Shown: positions 1 through 7,877, counted from the first letter of the stretch. The stretch is 64,000 nucleotides of DNA from Kamptonema formosum PCC 10802 (GCF_000332335.1 NZ_KB235948.1:464033-528032), one strand, 5' to 3'. The notes: generated by a model not told the origin, from the sequence alone. A program made the numbers and translations.

Positions 1-2
1 TG

Positions 3-278
3 CAAGCCTTCAGCAGTATAATGAGCCGGGCACCGCAAGCGTGTCCAAGCCTGTTTGCCGGTTTAGACTGGTATCGCAACTGCACCCTGATTCGCACTGG
101 AAGGGAGCAGGTAGCTGCGCTTATTCCGCAATACCTGCCGGCGGCTGTTTTGGCGGTGGAGCCAAATTTGCCTGCCGGTGCGGTGGGATTAGTCTGTCAG
201 GGGCTGAGCTGCAACGAGCCGGCTGTTAGTATGGCCCAGTTGGGCGAGCAAGTGCGGCTGAGCCAGACGAGGGGGTGA
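3..278 (+). CDS. C-terminus of a thioredoxin-domain (DUF255/YyaL-like) protein, 5' end outside the window
   Basis: The reading frame is open from the first bases of the window to a TGA at 276, so this is the last ~91 codons of a longer gene. The end resembles the C-terminal tail of DUF255 / YyaL (spermatogenesis-associated protein 20-like) proteins: a segment around ACPSLFAGLDWYRN, then the closing pattern G-L-V-C-x-G-x-S-C-x-x-P with two cysteines five residues apart. In that family an N-terminal thioredoxin-like domain precedes an (alpha/alpha)6 barrel, and the cellular role is not settled. The first in-frame ATG (21) is internal and is not the start. The catalytic region is not in the window, so the call rests only on the tail. 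Confidence 0.6.
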   Translation, partial: QAFSSIMSRAPQACPSLFAGLDWYRNCTLIRTGREQVAALIPQYLPAAVLAVEPNLPAGAVGLVCQGLSCNEPAVSMAQLGEQVRLSQTRG

Positions 279-290
279 CAGCGATTTTGG

Positions 291-597
291 TTTGTAGTTG
301 GGCTTCAGCCCAAAAGTTCGTAGTTGGGCTTCAGCCCAAAAGTTCGTAGTTGGGCTTTAGCCCAAAAGTTCGCAGTTGGGCTTTAGCCCAAAAGTTCGCA
401 GTTGGGCTTCAGCCCAAAAGTTCGCAGTTGGGCTTCAGCCCAAAAGTTCGCAGTTGGGCTTCAGCCCAAAAGTTCGTAGTTGGGCTTCAGCCCAAAAGTT
501 CGTAGTTGGGCTTCAGCCCAAAGTTCGCAGTTGGGCTTTAGCCCAAAGTTCGTAGTTGGGCTTTAGCCCAAAGTTCGCAGTTGGGCTTTAGCCCAAC
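291..597. repeat. Twelve-copy 26-bp tandem array with core GTAGTTGGGCTTYAGCCC
   Basis: Twelve head-to-tail copies of a 26-bp unit (25 bp in the last few copies) fill almost the whole gap between the DUF255 gene and ftsI. Each unit holds the imperfect palindrome TTGGGCTTYAGCCCAA, with C/T alternation inside the palindrome and GTAG/GCAG alternation in front of it. The same core recurs at 9699-9800 (four copies), 31649-31732 (two copies, opposite strand) and 54041-54066 (one copy), so it is an interspersed family that can expand in tandem. Both flanking genes end here (plus-strand DUF255, minus-strand ftsI), so each copy could act as a hairpin at convergent 3' ends. No coding signal was seen. 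Confidence 0.95.
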
Positions 598-606
598 TGA
601 CCCGAT

Positions 607-2619
607 TTATCGCGTCTCTACATCACTCTCCTGTTCCAAATCCGCTGTTTCTTGACTGGGTGGGATGCCGGCAATCGGGATCAGGGCTTCAATGATAGAT
701 TTGACAACGGGTGCGGCGACGGCACCGCCACTGCCTCCGAGGGGTTCATCAACGACGACTAAAATTGCGTAGCGGGGAGCATCAGCGGGGACAATTCCGA
801 CAAAACTGACAATTTTGGCGTTTTCGTAATAGCCGCTGCCATTAGGGTTAGCTTTCTGAGCGGTTCCTGTTTTGCCGGCAATGCGATATCCTGGAATAGC
901 AGCCGCCTTGCCGGTGCCATCGGTGACTACCGCTTCCATCATCGACAGCACCGCCTTAGTGGTTGTCGGGGAGAAAAGTGGCGTCGGTGGTGGCAATTCC
1001 GGCGTCCAGGAGGGTTCGCCGGCACTATTGTACAGCCCGCGCACCACATGGGGCGTAACCAGTTTACCGCCATTAGCCAGGGCGGCGTGCATCTGGATCA
1101 GCTGCAGGGGGGTGAGGGAAAACCCCTGACCGAAAGCGGTGGTGGCTGCATTAACCGGAGATGCCAGAAAATCCTGTTGGCTGGCGAGCTGGCTGGCACC
1201 CGCTCCCGGCATGTCAATGCTGAGCTGTTTGCCCAACCCCAGGCGTTCCAGCCAGCTGTAGAAAACCTTAGGCCGGATTTTTTGCTCAACTTGTACCATA
1301 CCGATATTGCTGGAGTATTGCAGGATCTGGCTCAAAGTCAGAGCGCCTCTCCCACCGGCATACTCGTAGTCAGCGTTAGCAATTTGCCAGCCATCGATGT
1401 AAATCTCCCCCGAGTCATTAAAGACGCTATCTGGAGTTATAGATTGGGATTCCAAGGCAATGGCGACGACAATCGGTTTGAAGGTGGAACCGGGCTCGTA
1501 AGTAACCGTCACTGCCCAGTTATTAAAATGCTCTGAAGTAAAATTATAATATTTGTTGGGGTCGTAGGAAGGCTCTGAAACTAGGGAGAGCAAGGAACCA
1601 TCCCTGACATCCATGACAATAGCAGTTCCTCGCTTGGCGCTGTACTCCTTCATCTTTTGCTGCAGGGCTGAGCGAGCCGCCTGTTGCAGCCGAGTGTCTA
1701 CAGTCAGCTGCAAGCGCAGGTCATCGATGGGTAAAAACCCCATTGATTCTTGCTGGACTGTTGCTGCGATCGGGTTGCTTGGATCTGGTGTTATGGAGGG
1801 TTCCAGCAAATCCTGCTGGCTGTATTCTACGCCGGCTTGCGGTTTCTTCTCGTTGAGAAAATCAAAGTAGCCGACAATTTCTGCAGCCAGTTCTTGGTGG
1901 GGGTAGAAGCGGGAGAATTGCTCCCTCAAGTCTAAGCCATTCAGATTCAGTTGAGCGATGCGAACGCCTACTTCTTGGGGCAGTAATTCGTCAATCAAAA
2001 TGCCGCTGGGAGCTGTACTGAACTTATCGATTAATTTGCCGGCAGTGAGGTTGAGATTCGCAGGCAGAATCGCCGCCAGCTCAGCCGCAATCTCTGCTGC
2101 CGGCTTTTCAAACATTTTGGGGTGGGCGTACAGGGTGTACACTGGCCGGTCAATGGCTAGGATATTCCCTTGCCGGTCAACAATCGGGCGTCGGGGAACA
2201 AGCTGCTGCTGGACATCGTGTTGCTGATCCCGGGCTTTATCTGTGAGTTCCTTGCCCTGAATGACTTGTAGCTTGTAAACATTGGCACCCAGCATAAGGG
2301 AGCCAGCCATTAAGATTAACCAAACCACTACCAGTCTCATCCTTTGCGCCAGCCCGACTGCATGGACTAGAGCGGTAGATGGCGGCTGCTTTTGGCTGCG
2401 GGCGCTTCCCTTGCGCCTTTGACTGGCTCGCCCGGCAGCGCTCCGGCTCGCTTTTCGCTCCAGTTCTGCTTTCCGCTGCGACAGGAAAACGACTCGCGAC
2501 GGCTGTCGCGAGTTGACCGGCTCTGAATTGGTGCCGGTGTGGGGGCGTTTTGCTCTTCTGCGCCCGCGCCGGTTAAATGATGAGGGCGGCATTGTCGAGG
2601 CCATAGTTTTATTGCTCAC
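607..2619 (-). CDS. ftsI: Peptidoglycan D,D-transpeptidase FtsI (class B penicillin-binding protein, PBP3-like)
   Basis: Septal cell-wall cross-linking enzyme of the divisome. The 670-residue protein has a basic, Ser/Arg-rich cytoplasmic tail of about 95 residues, one membrane anchor (about 97-117), a PBP dimerisation domain with the RRPIVDRQG motif near 143-150, and a transpeptidase domain. The penicillin-binding triad is complete: S378-T-F-K381, S436-S-N438 and K583-T-G585. The cytoplasmic tail is longer than in E. coli FtsI. An ATG start at 2619 is preceded on the minus strand by an FtsL-like gene 259 bp upstream, which fits the ftsL-ftsI order of division clusters. A strong plus-strand promoter lies in the gap but points the other way. 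The symbol is confident; a role outside septation is not excluded. Confidence 0.93.
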   Translation of the reverse strand: MSNKTMASTMPPSSFNRRGRRRAKRPHTGTNSEPVNSRQPSRVVFLSQRKAELERKASRSAAGRASQRRKGSARSQKQPPSTALVHAVGLAQRMRLVVVWLILMAGSLMLGANVYKLQVIQGKELTDKARDQQHDVQQQLVPRRPIVDRQGNILAIDRPVYTLYAHPKMFEKPAAEIAAELAAILPANLNLTAGKLIDKFSTAPSGILIDELLPQEVGVRIAQLNLNGLDLREQFSRFYPHQELAAEIVGYFDFLNEKKPQAGVEYSQQDLLEPSITPDPSNPIAATVQQESMGFLPIDDLRLQLTVDTRLQQAARSALQQKMKEYSAKRGTAIVMDVRDGSLLSLVSEPSYDPNKYYNFTSEHFNNWAVTVTYEPGSTFKPIVVAIALESQSITPDSVFNDSGEIYIDGWQIANADYEYAGGRGALTLSQILQYSSNIGMVQVEQKIRPKVFYSWLERLGLGKQLSIDMPGAGASQLASQQDFLASPVNAATTAFGQGFSLTPLQLIQMHAALANGGKLVTPHVVRGLYNSAGEPSWTPELPPPTPLFSPTTTKAVLSMMEAVVTDGTGKAAAIPGYRIAGKTGTAQKANPNGSGYYENAKIVSFVGIVPADAPRYAILVVVDEPLGGSGGAVAAPVVKSIIEALIPIAGIPPSQETADLEQESDVETR

Positions 2620-2647
2620 TCAGGATTTTTAATTTTGGCGTTACCCC

Positions 2648-2676
2648 TTGACAGAAACGAGCGTCTAGGGTATAAT
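2648..2676 (+). promoter_or_regulatory. Consensus sigma-70 promoter facing away from ftsI
   Basis: TTGACA at 2648-2653 and TATAAT at 2671-2676 are separated by exactly 17 bp, a perfect match to the -35/-10 consensus. It reads rightwards, away from ftsI and towards (antisense to) the FtsL-like gene. A 6-bp inverted repeat CTTTCA / TGAAAG (2680-2697) sits at the predicted transcription start and could be an operator or a 5' RNA hairpin. No plausible protein gene follows on this strand. Confidence 0.7.
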
Positions 2677-2679
2677 AAT

Positions 2680-2830
2680 CTTTCAGTAAATTGAAAGAAA
2701 ATCTAAAATTTTTGTGGCTGGGGCTGCGCAGTGAAACCCGTTGTGTTTGTCCCATATGCCCCTAGCCCAAAGCCCCCGACCTGCATCAGGGGCGAAAAGC
2801 CCGCCACTCCTTCAGCCCATGCCCTGTTCC
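2680..2830 (+). ncRNA. Candidate structured small RNA downstream of the consensus promoter
   Basis: Starting near the predicted transcription start, the plus strand can form three local hairpins: CTTTCA/TGAAAG (2680-2697); a stem pairing GGCTGGGGC (from about 2718) with GCCCCTAGCC (from about 2758); and a GCCCC...GGGGC stem around 2774-2796. The overlapping reading frames have no ribosome-binding site and their composition does not look like protein. The 3' end is not defined, since I see no clear U-tract terminator. The RNA family is unknown; a 6S-like or antisense regulator of the FtsL-like mRNA are possibilities only. Confidence 0.35.
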
Positions 2831-2878
2831 AGCACTGCGCCACCCAACCCGCAGATGCCAAAGTTCAGGCGGCGGGCA

Positions 2879-3415
2879 CTAATACCCCAGAGGTTTGGAG
2901 GCAGCCTTCTGAGAATTGCCGGCGGGACCGCTCTGGTCGGCTGGGGCGGCCCGATGGCGGGGCGGGGCGGGGTTGAGAAAAATCATCCGGTCTGGGGTGG
3001 GGGACACCAGTCCCGACCCTGGATGTTCGGCTTGTTTGGCCAGTTGATTTTTCAGGGTTTCATTGGCAACAGCCAGTTGCCCCTCTTGGCGTCGCAGAGT
3101 TTCTAGCTTGCGCGACTGCTGGCGCATCATCTGCTGGGAACAGACCGTCCACCCGTAAACGCTCAAGCAGGCGACCACTAGCAGGAGGGTCAAGACCGAG
3201 GAAGCTCGCTGCACGCCAAGGAGCGCTCGCAACCACAGCGGTAGGGTTGCCGGTGCCGGCAGGACTTTAACCGTTTGGCTGGCGGTCCTTGGCGGCACGG
3301 CGGTCAGCGTCCTGTTGACAGGAGTCACTTGGGGGGTGCCGGCGGCTGGATCGGGAGTTTGAGACCTTTGGCGGCGCGAACCCGTGGCTCTAAGAGCAGC
3401 AGACATAGACTTCAC
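2879..3415 (-). CDS. FtsL-like bitopic membrane protein upstream of ftsI
   Basis: A 178-residue protein with a Pro/Thr/Arg-rich cytoplasmic N-terminus (1-65), a single hydrophobic segment (about 71-91, rich in L and V), then a short coiled-coil-prone stretch (about 95-130, QQSRKLETLRRQEGQL-like) and a Pro/Ala-rich tail. This topology, plus its place directly upstream of ftsI on the same strand, is what FtsL/DivIC-type divisome proteins look like; they recruit FtsI and FtsW through the coiled coil. Sequence similarity in this family is too low to prove the assignment by eye. The long proline-rich tails at both ends are unusual for FtsL. Start chosen at ATG 3415; another in-frame Met lies at residue 4. 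Confidence 0.6.
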   Translation of the reverse strand: MKSMSAALRATGSRRQRSQTPDPAAGTPQVTPVNRTLTAVPPRTASQTVKVLPAPATLPLWLRALLGVQRASSVLTLLLVVACLSVYGWTVCSQQMMRQQSRKLETLRRQEGQLAVANETLKNQLAKQAEHPGSGLVSPTPDRMIFLNPAPPRHRAAPADQSGPAGNSQKAASKPLGY

Positions 3416-3834
3416 CTATATCGAGTATGGAATTGCCCACCGGGCTGTTGTGGAGTTGATGGCAACTGTCGTATATTGAGGCGCTCGGGGGATTTGTCAG
3501 CTAGTTTTCCCCACAAGAGCGAAAAAATCAATCACATCCATAATACCACTGGGCTGTTTTTGCACCGGCCCGCCGGGTTGGGCCCAACCCAGATCCTAGA
3601 TCCTACCCGGGCGAGATGAATTTCTGTGATATTTTCTGGTAACTGCAGTATCTTATTCATCTAGTGAGCGGATGCCAATTGCCGGCCCCGCGCACTGGAC
3701 AATCCCACAAATACCGGTTTGGCCCAGTTCCTGGCCACTTGGCCTATAAAAACTGGGCGCAGTAAACACTTTTATTGGAGGATGCCCCTCCTCTATCCCT
3801 TACCCGGATGGGGTGTGCGGCGCATAACACTTAC
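3416..3834. other. Intergenic region between divergent genes
   Basis: About 420 bp between the FtsL-like gene (minus) and the lipoprotein gene (plus). It contains the palindrome GTTGGGCCCAAC near 3577-3588 inside a longer C/G-rich inverted repeat, and an AT-rich CCTATAAAAACT stretch near 3743 that could be a -10 region for the lipoprotein gene. No convincing gene was seen. Confidence 0.5.
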
Positions 3835-4137
3835 ATGAACACAAAAATCCTTGGTTTAGCTCTAGCCCTCAGCATGAGTGCCGCTCTCGGAGCCTGCGGC
3901 GGCGGCGAAACAGCTCCCCCACAGCCACCGGAGACGAAGACAACCGCACCGACACCGGTGGAGACAGCGAAGCCGCCAGTAACCACCACTCCGACGGCAC
4001 CTAAAACGGATACAAAAACGGAAGCCAAACCCGGTGAGGGCAAACCGGAAGCCAAACCCGGTGAGGGCAAACCGGAAGCCAAACCCGGTGAGGGCAAAAC
4101 GGAAGCCAAACCCGGGGAAGGCACCAAGAAACCTTAA
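3835..4137 (+). CDS. Small Pro/Lys/Glu-rich lipoprotein with KPGEG repeats
   Basis: The ATG at 3835 opens a typical lipoprotein signal peptide (MNTKILGLALALSMSAALGAC) with a lipobox ending L-G-A-C, so Cys21 should be lipidated. An in-frame ATG at 3775 adds a non-hydrophobic leader and is less likely. After GGGE the mature part is low-complexity, rich in P, T and K, and ends with four copies of a nine-residue K-P-G-E-G-K-x-E-A unit encoded by 27-bp DNA repeats (about 4022-4122). Such a chain should be disordered and could act as a flexible cell-wall spacer; no enzymatic function is suggested. Repeat number is likely to vary between strains. About 100 residues in all. Confidence 0.7.
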   Translation: MNTKILGLALALSMSAALGACGGGETAPPQPPETKTTAPTPVETAKPPVTTTPTAPKTDTKTEAKPGEGKPEAKPGEGKPEAKPGEGKTEAKPGEGTKKP

Positions 4138-4460
4138 TAAGTTGGCTGTCGCTCCTCACACATCCCTCGGCACAAGAAAGCCCTCCAGTTTGGCCAGGCG
4201 GGTCAAAAGCAGGCCGGTGTGGCAATGGCTGCTGGTCACTTCCCTTGGCCTGTCTCCCAAGAGGGCTAGCAGTGTTAGATCGCCGGTGCGCACGCTGCCA
4301 AATTGTTAAATAACAGTCTGTTAACTCAGCAGCTGAAACAGGCTAGTCTTGCCTTCTCCTGAAGCAGGTCTAGCTGTCCTGCCTGAGTTTTTGTGTCTTG
4401 CGCCCCATCTTTGACGTGTTGGCTTTCCTTGCTAGTAAGGCTTACTCCTTAATTTATTAA
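4138..4460. other. Intergenic region with a weak terminator-like hairpin
   Basis: Between the lipoprotein and the glutathione S-transferase gene. GCAGG (4364) can pair with CCTGC (4378-4382), followed by TTTTT at 4388-4392, a weak candidate terminator. A CTCCTCACAC decamer at about 4151 recalls the core of the cyanobacterial sRNA Yfr1 but lacks the rest of that RNA. Nothing else is supported. Confidence 0.35.
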
Positions 4461-5132
4461 ATGCTGCTGTTGCAGTTCAGTACGTCTCATTATTGCCGCA
4501 AGGCTCGACTGGCGCTCGGCTACAAGAAAATCCCTTACCGCGTTAAGAATCTAACGCCGGGAGCGCACGCGCTGAAGGTCAAACCGCTGACGGGGCTGAC
4601 GGCTGTGCCGGTTCTCCTCCCGGAACTCGAAGGGCAGCCGGCAGCGATTGGGGACTCGACGCGAATTTTGCAATTTCTAGAAACGTTCCAGCCAGAACCG
4701 GCTTTGTCGCTGCCGGCACTAAGGCTGCAGGCACAAGCTTTGATGCTCGAAGACTGGCTGGATGAAAGTATCGGCACCGCCACCCGATTTGTCTACTACG
4801 ATTTTCGCGCCGGGGAGGGGAAGCAGATTGACCCTTCTCTATTCAGCCTGCTGCTGATCCAAGTGGTGCGCCGGCAGTACAAGATTAATCAAGCCTCGGC
4901 ACAGCTGGCGTCTGAGCGTCTCGCCACTGCGCTTGAGTTTTTGTCGTGCCGGTGGATTGACAGCCCCTACTTGGTGGGCGAGCATTTGAGCGTTGCTGAT
5001 ATAGCGGCGGCTGCCCTGCTCAGCCCCCTGGCGCTGATTCCGCAGTACCGGCAGGACTATCCCTGGCTGTTCGAGCGCATCGCCCAAGTCCACCACCTCT
5101 GCGGCGAGCCGGTGCCGCCAGGATTGGCGTGA
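4461..5132 (+). CDS. Glutathione S-transferase family protein
   Basis: A 223-residue protein with the standard two-domain GST layout. The thioredoxin-fold N-terminus (about 1-80) has S-T-S-H-Y-C-R-K-A-R near residues 8-17 at the catalytic position, a cis-proline-type V-P-V-L motif near 50, and a D-S-T-R-I-L-Q-F-L-E segment near 69-78 that matches the glutathione-binding E/D-S motif. The all-helical C-terminal domain contains a conserved Y-L-V-G-E-x-L-S-V-A-D-I core near 175-186. Substrate cannot be told from sequence; the family covers glutathione conjugation, peroxidase and isomerase activities. ATG start at 4461, without a clear Shine-Dalgarno sequence. Confidence 0.88.
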   Translation: MLLLQFSTSHYCRKARLALGYKKIPYRVKNLTPGAHALKVKPLTGLTAVPVLLPELEGQPAAIGDSTRILQFLETFQPEPALSLPALRLQAQALMLEDWLDESIGTATRFVYYDFRAGEGKQIDPSLFSLLLIQVVRRQYKINQASAQLASERLATALEFLSCRWIDSPYLVGEHLSVADIAAAALLSPLALIPQYRQDYPWLFERIAQVHHLCGEPVPPGLA

Positions 5133-5178
5133 GCGGCATTATACCATAGGGTAAACTTTTTGTCAAGGGAGAAAATCC

Positions 5179-5487
5179 GTGGGTCGAAAATGTCCCCGCA
5201 GGTTTGCAGTCGCGCCCGCCCTGATGTTGGCCTTGGTGGGTTCTGAACCGGCACTCTCGCTACCACCGGCATCTGACGTTCCGGAAGAGGTATTGCGCAC
5301 AGAGATTTTCACGGCGGCGAGATCGCCGGTGGACGGCAAACCCCTCACTGCCGCCGAGTATGCCGAACTGCAAGCCGAACTCTTAAGCGCGCCAACACCG
5401 AGGCTGAACGCGGACGTGCAGCAGCTGATTTTCCTGCTGCGGGTGCGCAAGCTGATTCGCACGATTGTGCCGTTTTCCCCGATTTGA
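5179..5487 (+). CDS. Small secreted conserved cyanobacterial protein of unknown function
   Basis: A 102-residue protein starting at GTG 5179, preceded at a good distance by GGGAGA. A short basic stretch (GRKCPRR) followed by a hydrophobic run ending A-L-S-L forms a likely signal peptide. The mature part contains P-P-A-S-D-V-P-E-E-V-L-R-T-E-I and S-P-V-D-G-K-P-L-T-A-A-E-Y-A, then a basic helical end (LLRVRKLIRTIVPF). I recall this pattern as recurrent among small cyanobacterial hypothetical proteins, but know no function. It follows the GST gene by 46 bp on the same strand and may be cotranscribed. Confidence 0.65.
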   Translation: MGRKCPRRFAVAPALMLALVGSEPALSLPPASDVPEEVLRTEIFTAARSPVDGKPLTAAEYAELQAELLSAPTPRLNADVQQLIFLLRVRKLIRTIVPFSPI

Positions 5488-5554
5488 AACCCCCCCCGCT
5501 TTGTGACAGGAGTAATCTCGTATGTGAGATGGCCGGTGAGATCCATCCCCTTTA

Positions 5555-5713
5555 TATGATATACTATACTTAAGCGCGCTACAATCTAGTATATCATACA
5601 AGCGCTGTATCCCAGCAAATCCGTTTTGTATGATATACTATACTTAAGCGCGCTACAATCTAGTATATCATACAAGCGCTGTATCCCAGCAAATCCGTTC
5701 CGTATGATATACT
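5555..5713. repeat. 74-bp direct repeat carrying a 12-bp perfect palindrome pair
   Basis: Two full copies (from 5555 and 5629) and a third partial copy (from 5703) of a 74-bp unit. Inside each full copy TATGATATACTA (5555-5566; 5629-5640) faces its exact reverse complement TAGTATATCATA (5587-5598; 5661-5672) across a 20-bp spacer that itself contains the palindrome AGCGCGCT. The arms are AT-rich, unlike the surrounding DNA. The unit could be a protein-binding iteron, an IS-end remnant or a hairpin pair. No ORF is present. Confidence 0.9.
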
Positions 5714-5977
5714 TGGACACAAGCAACTCCGGTTCAAATTAACATGGCTGAAGTGCTTGCCTCGCAAAAGGTTTGTGTCGAAAATCCCTCAATTTCCGCT
5801 TAAACAGTTTCGACGCACCCCCGGGCTCGGGGAAAAACGAACTCTTCTCTTTTCAAGCTGCCGGCGGGGCGAACTGAAAATCTTCACGTGGATTTATTAA
5901 ATTTAACATGGCTGAAGTGCTTATAAGATAAGGGATGCAATATCAAAAATTACTCTATTTACGCTTAAACAGTTTGT

Positions 5978-6133
5978 ATGCACCCCCGGGCTCGGGGAGA
6001 AACGGATAATTCTCTTTTCAAGCTGCCGGCGGGCCTCACTGAAAGTCTTCACGCGGATTTATTAAACTTAACACGGCTAAAGTACCTATGGGCAAAGGGT
6101 TACATAGTCAAAAATTACTCAATTTCCGCTTAA
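5978..6133 (+). other. 51-codon ORF inside array unit 2
   Basis: ATG to TAA, beginning M-H-P-R-A-R-G-E-T and ending N-Y-S-I-S-A. It is one of four units in which this reading frame is intact. There is no Shine-Dalgarno sequence. It is recorded because the 165-bp period is a multiple of three; coding is unproven. Confidence 0.2.
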
Positions 6134-6305
6134 ATAGTTTGGATGCACCCCGGGCTCGGGGAGAAACGAACTCTTCTCTTTTTCCCTGCCGGCGGAGCGC
6201 ACTGAAAGTCTTCACGCGGATTTATTAAATTTTACACACCTGAAGTGCTTAGAGGATAAGGGATGCAATATCAAAAATTACTCAATTTCCGCTTAAACAG
6301 TTTGG

Positions 6306-6461
6306 ATGCACCCCCGGTTTCGGGGAGAAACGAACTCTTCACTTTTCCCCCAGCCGGCGGGGCTGACTAAAAGTGTTCACGCGGATTTATTAAACTTAAC
6401 ACGGCTAAAGTGCTTATGTAAAAAGGGTTACATGGTCAAAAATTACTCAATTTCCGCTTAA
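6306..6461 (+). other. 51-codon ORF inside array unit 4
   Basis: Same frame and same ends (MHPR.RGET ... NYSISA) as the ORF at 5978, with several amino-acid changes in the middle. Coding is unproven. Confidence 0.2.
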
Positions 6462-6538
6462 ATAGTTTGGATGCACCCCCGGGTTCGGGGAGAAACGAAC
6501 TCTTCTCTTTTTAAGCAATTTCCGCTTAAACAGTTTGG

Positions 6539-6694
6539 ATGCACCCCCGGGTTCGGGGAGAAACGAACTCTTCTCTTTTTAAGCTGCCGGCGGGCCGCAC
6601 TGAAAGTTTTCACGCGGATTTATTAAACTTAACACGGCTGAAGTGCCTATGGGCAAAGGATTACATGGTCAAAACTTACTCAATTTCCGCTTAA
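6539..6694 (+). other. 51-codon ORF inside array unit 6
   Basis: Same frame and ends as the ORF at 5978; differs by A-to-V, L-to-F and a few other replacements. This unit follows the 68-bp partial unit. Coding is unproven. Confidence 0.2.
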
Positions 6695-6703
6695 ATAGTT
6701 TGG

Positions 6704-6859
6704 ATGCACCCCCGGGTTCGGGGAGAAACGAACTCTTCTATTTTTAAGCTGCCGGCAGGGCGCACTGAAAGTCTTCACGCGGATTTATTAAAATTTACAC
6801 GGCTGAAGTGCTTATGGGGGAAAAGATGCAATATCAAAAATTACTCAATTTCCGCTTAA
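6704..6859 (+). other. 51-codon ORF inside array unit 7
   Basis: Same frame and ends as the ORF at 5978, with the most replacements in its last third. In the remaining units the frame is broken by a missing C in the C-run, by a TGA just after it, or by loss of the ATG. Coding is unproven. Confidence 0.2.
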
Positions 6860-7877
6860 ATAGTTTGGATGCACCCCGGGCTCGGGGATGAACGAACTCT
6901 TCTCTTTTCAAGCTGCCGGCGGGACGCACTGAAAGTTTTCACGCGGATTTATTAAACTTAACACGGTTAAAGTGCCTATGGGCAAAGGGTTACATGGTCA
7001 AAAATTACTCAATTTCCGCTTAAACAGTTTGGATGCACCCCCGGGCTCGGGGATGAACGAACTCTTCTCTTTTCAAGCTGCCGCCAGGGCGAACTGAAAG
7101 TCTTCACGCGGATTTATTAAACTTAACCCGGCTGAAGTGCTTATGGTCGAAGAGTTACATAGTCAAAACTTAATCAATTTCCGCTTAAACAGTTTCGACG
7201 CACTCCCGGGCTCGGGGAGAAACGAACTCTTCACTTTTCCCCCAGCCGGCGGGGCTGACTAAAAGTGTTCACGCGGATTTACTAAACTTTACAGAACTGA
7301 AGTGCTTATTAGCAAAGGGTTCTATAGTCAAAATTTACTCAATTTCCGCTTAAACAGTTTGGATGCACTCCGGGCTCGGGGATGAACGAACTCTTCTCTT
7401 TTCAAGCTGCCGGCGGGACGCACTGAAAGTTTTCACGCGGATTTATTAAACTTAACACGGCTAAAGTGCCTATGGGCAAAGGGTTACATAGTCAAAAAAT
7501 ACTCAATTTCCGCTTAAACAGTTTGGATGCACCCCCGGGTTCGGGGATGAACGAACTCTTCTCTTTTCAAGCTGCCGGCGGGGCAAACTGAAAGTCTTCA
7601 CGCGGATTTATTAGAATTAATACAGCTGAAGTGCTTGTCGGACAAAGGGTACATGGTCAAAAATTACTCAATTTGCGTTTAAACAGTTTGTATGCACCCT
7701 CCCGGGTTGGGGAGAAACGGATAATTCTCTTTTCAAGCTGCCGGCGGGATTTATCGCCTGTGCTTATAGCGTCGAATGCCGGCACGACATCTAGAAACCA
7801 GGAAACTTAAAGCACCCTGGTTTCTTGCCGGCAAGCTTAATTGTGCCGGCCTCTTTACCGCAAATAGCAGCTGCATG

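Larger units (their letters stand above)
5735..7750. repeat. Large tandem array of thirteen ~165-bp units
   Basis: A conserved block AATTTCCGCTTAAA recurs at 5791, 5956, 6121, 6284, 6449, 6517, 6682, 6847, 7011, 7176, 7341, 7505 and 7670 (two copies slightly diverged), giving a period of 163-165 bp except for one 68-bp partial unit (6449 to 6517). Every unit keeps the same order: TTCACGCGGATTTATTAAA, GAAGTGC, the AATTTCCGCTTAAA block, then a C-run/G-run hairpin of the type CCCCGGGCTCGGGG, then AACTCTTCTCTTTT and CTGCCGGCGGG. Units differ by point changes and by 1-2 nt indels in the C-run. The array lies between the 3' ends of convergent genes (small secreted protein, plus; ribBA, minus). It could be a multicopy RNA locus, a protein-binding array or inert satellite-like DNA. 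Confidence 0.97.

Noticed and set aside
4141-4180. CTCCTCACAC resembling the core of sRNA Yfr1
   Set aside because: The flanking stem-loops and the terminal U-tract of Yfr1 are absent, and the match is only ten bases.
5735-7750. CRISPR array
   Set aside because: Units are 165 bp and conserved over their full length, without short repeats alternating with unique spacers; no cas gene is present.
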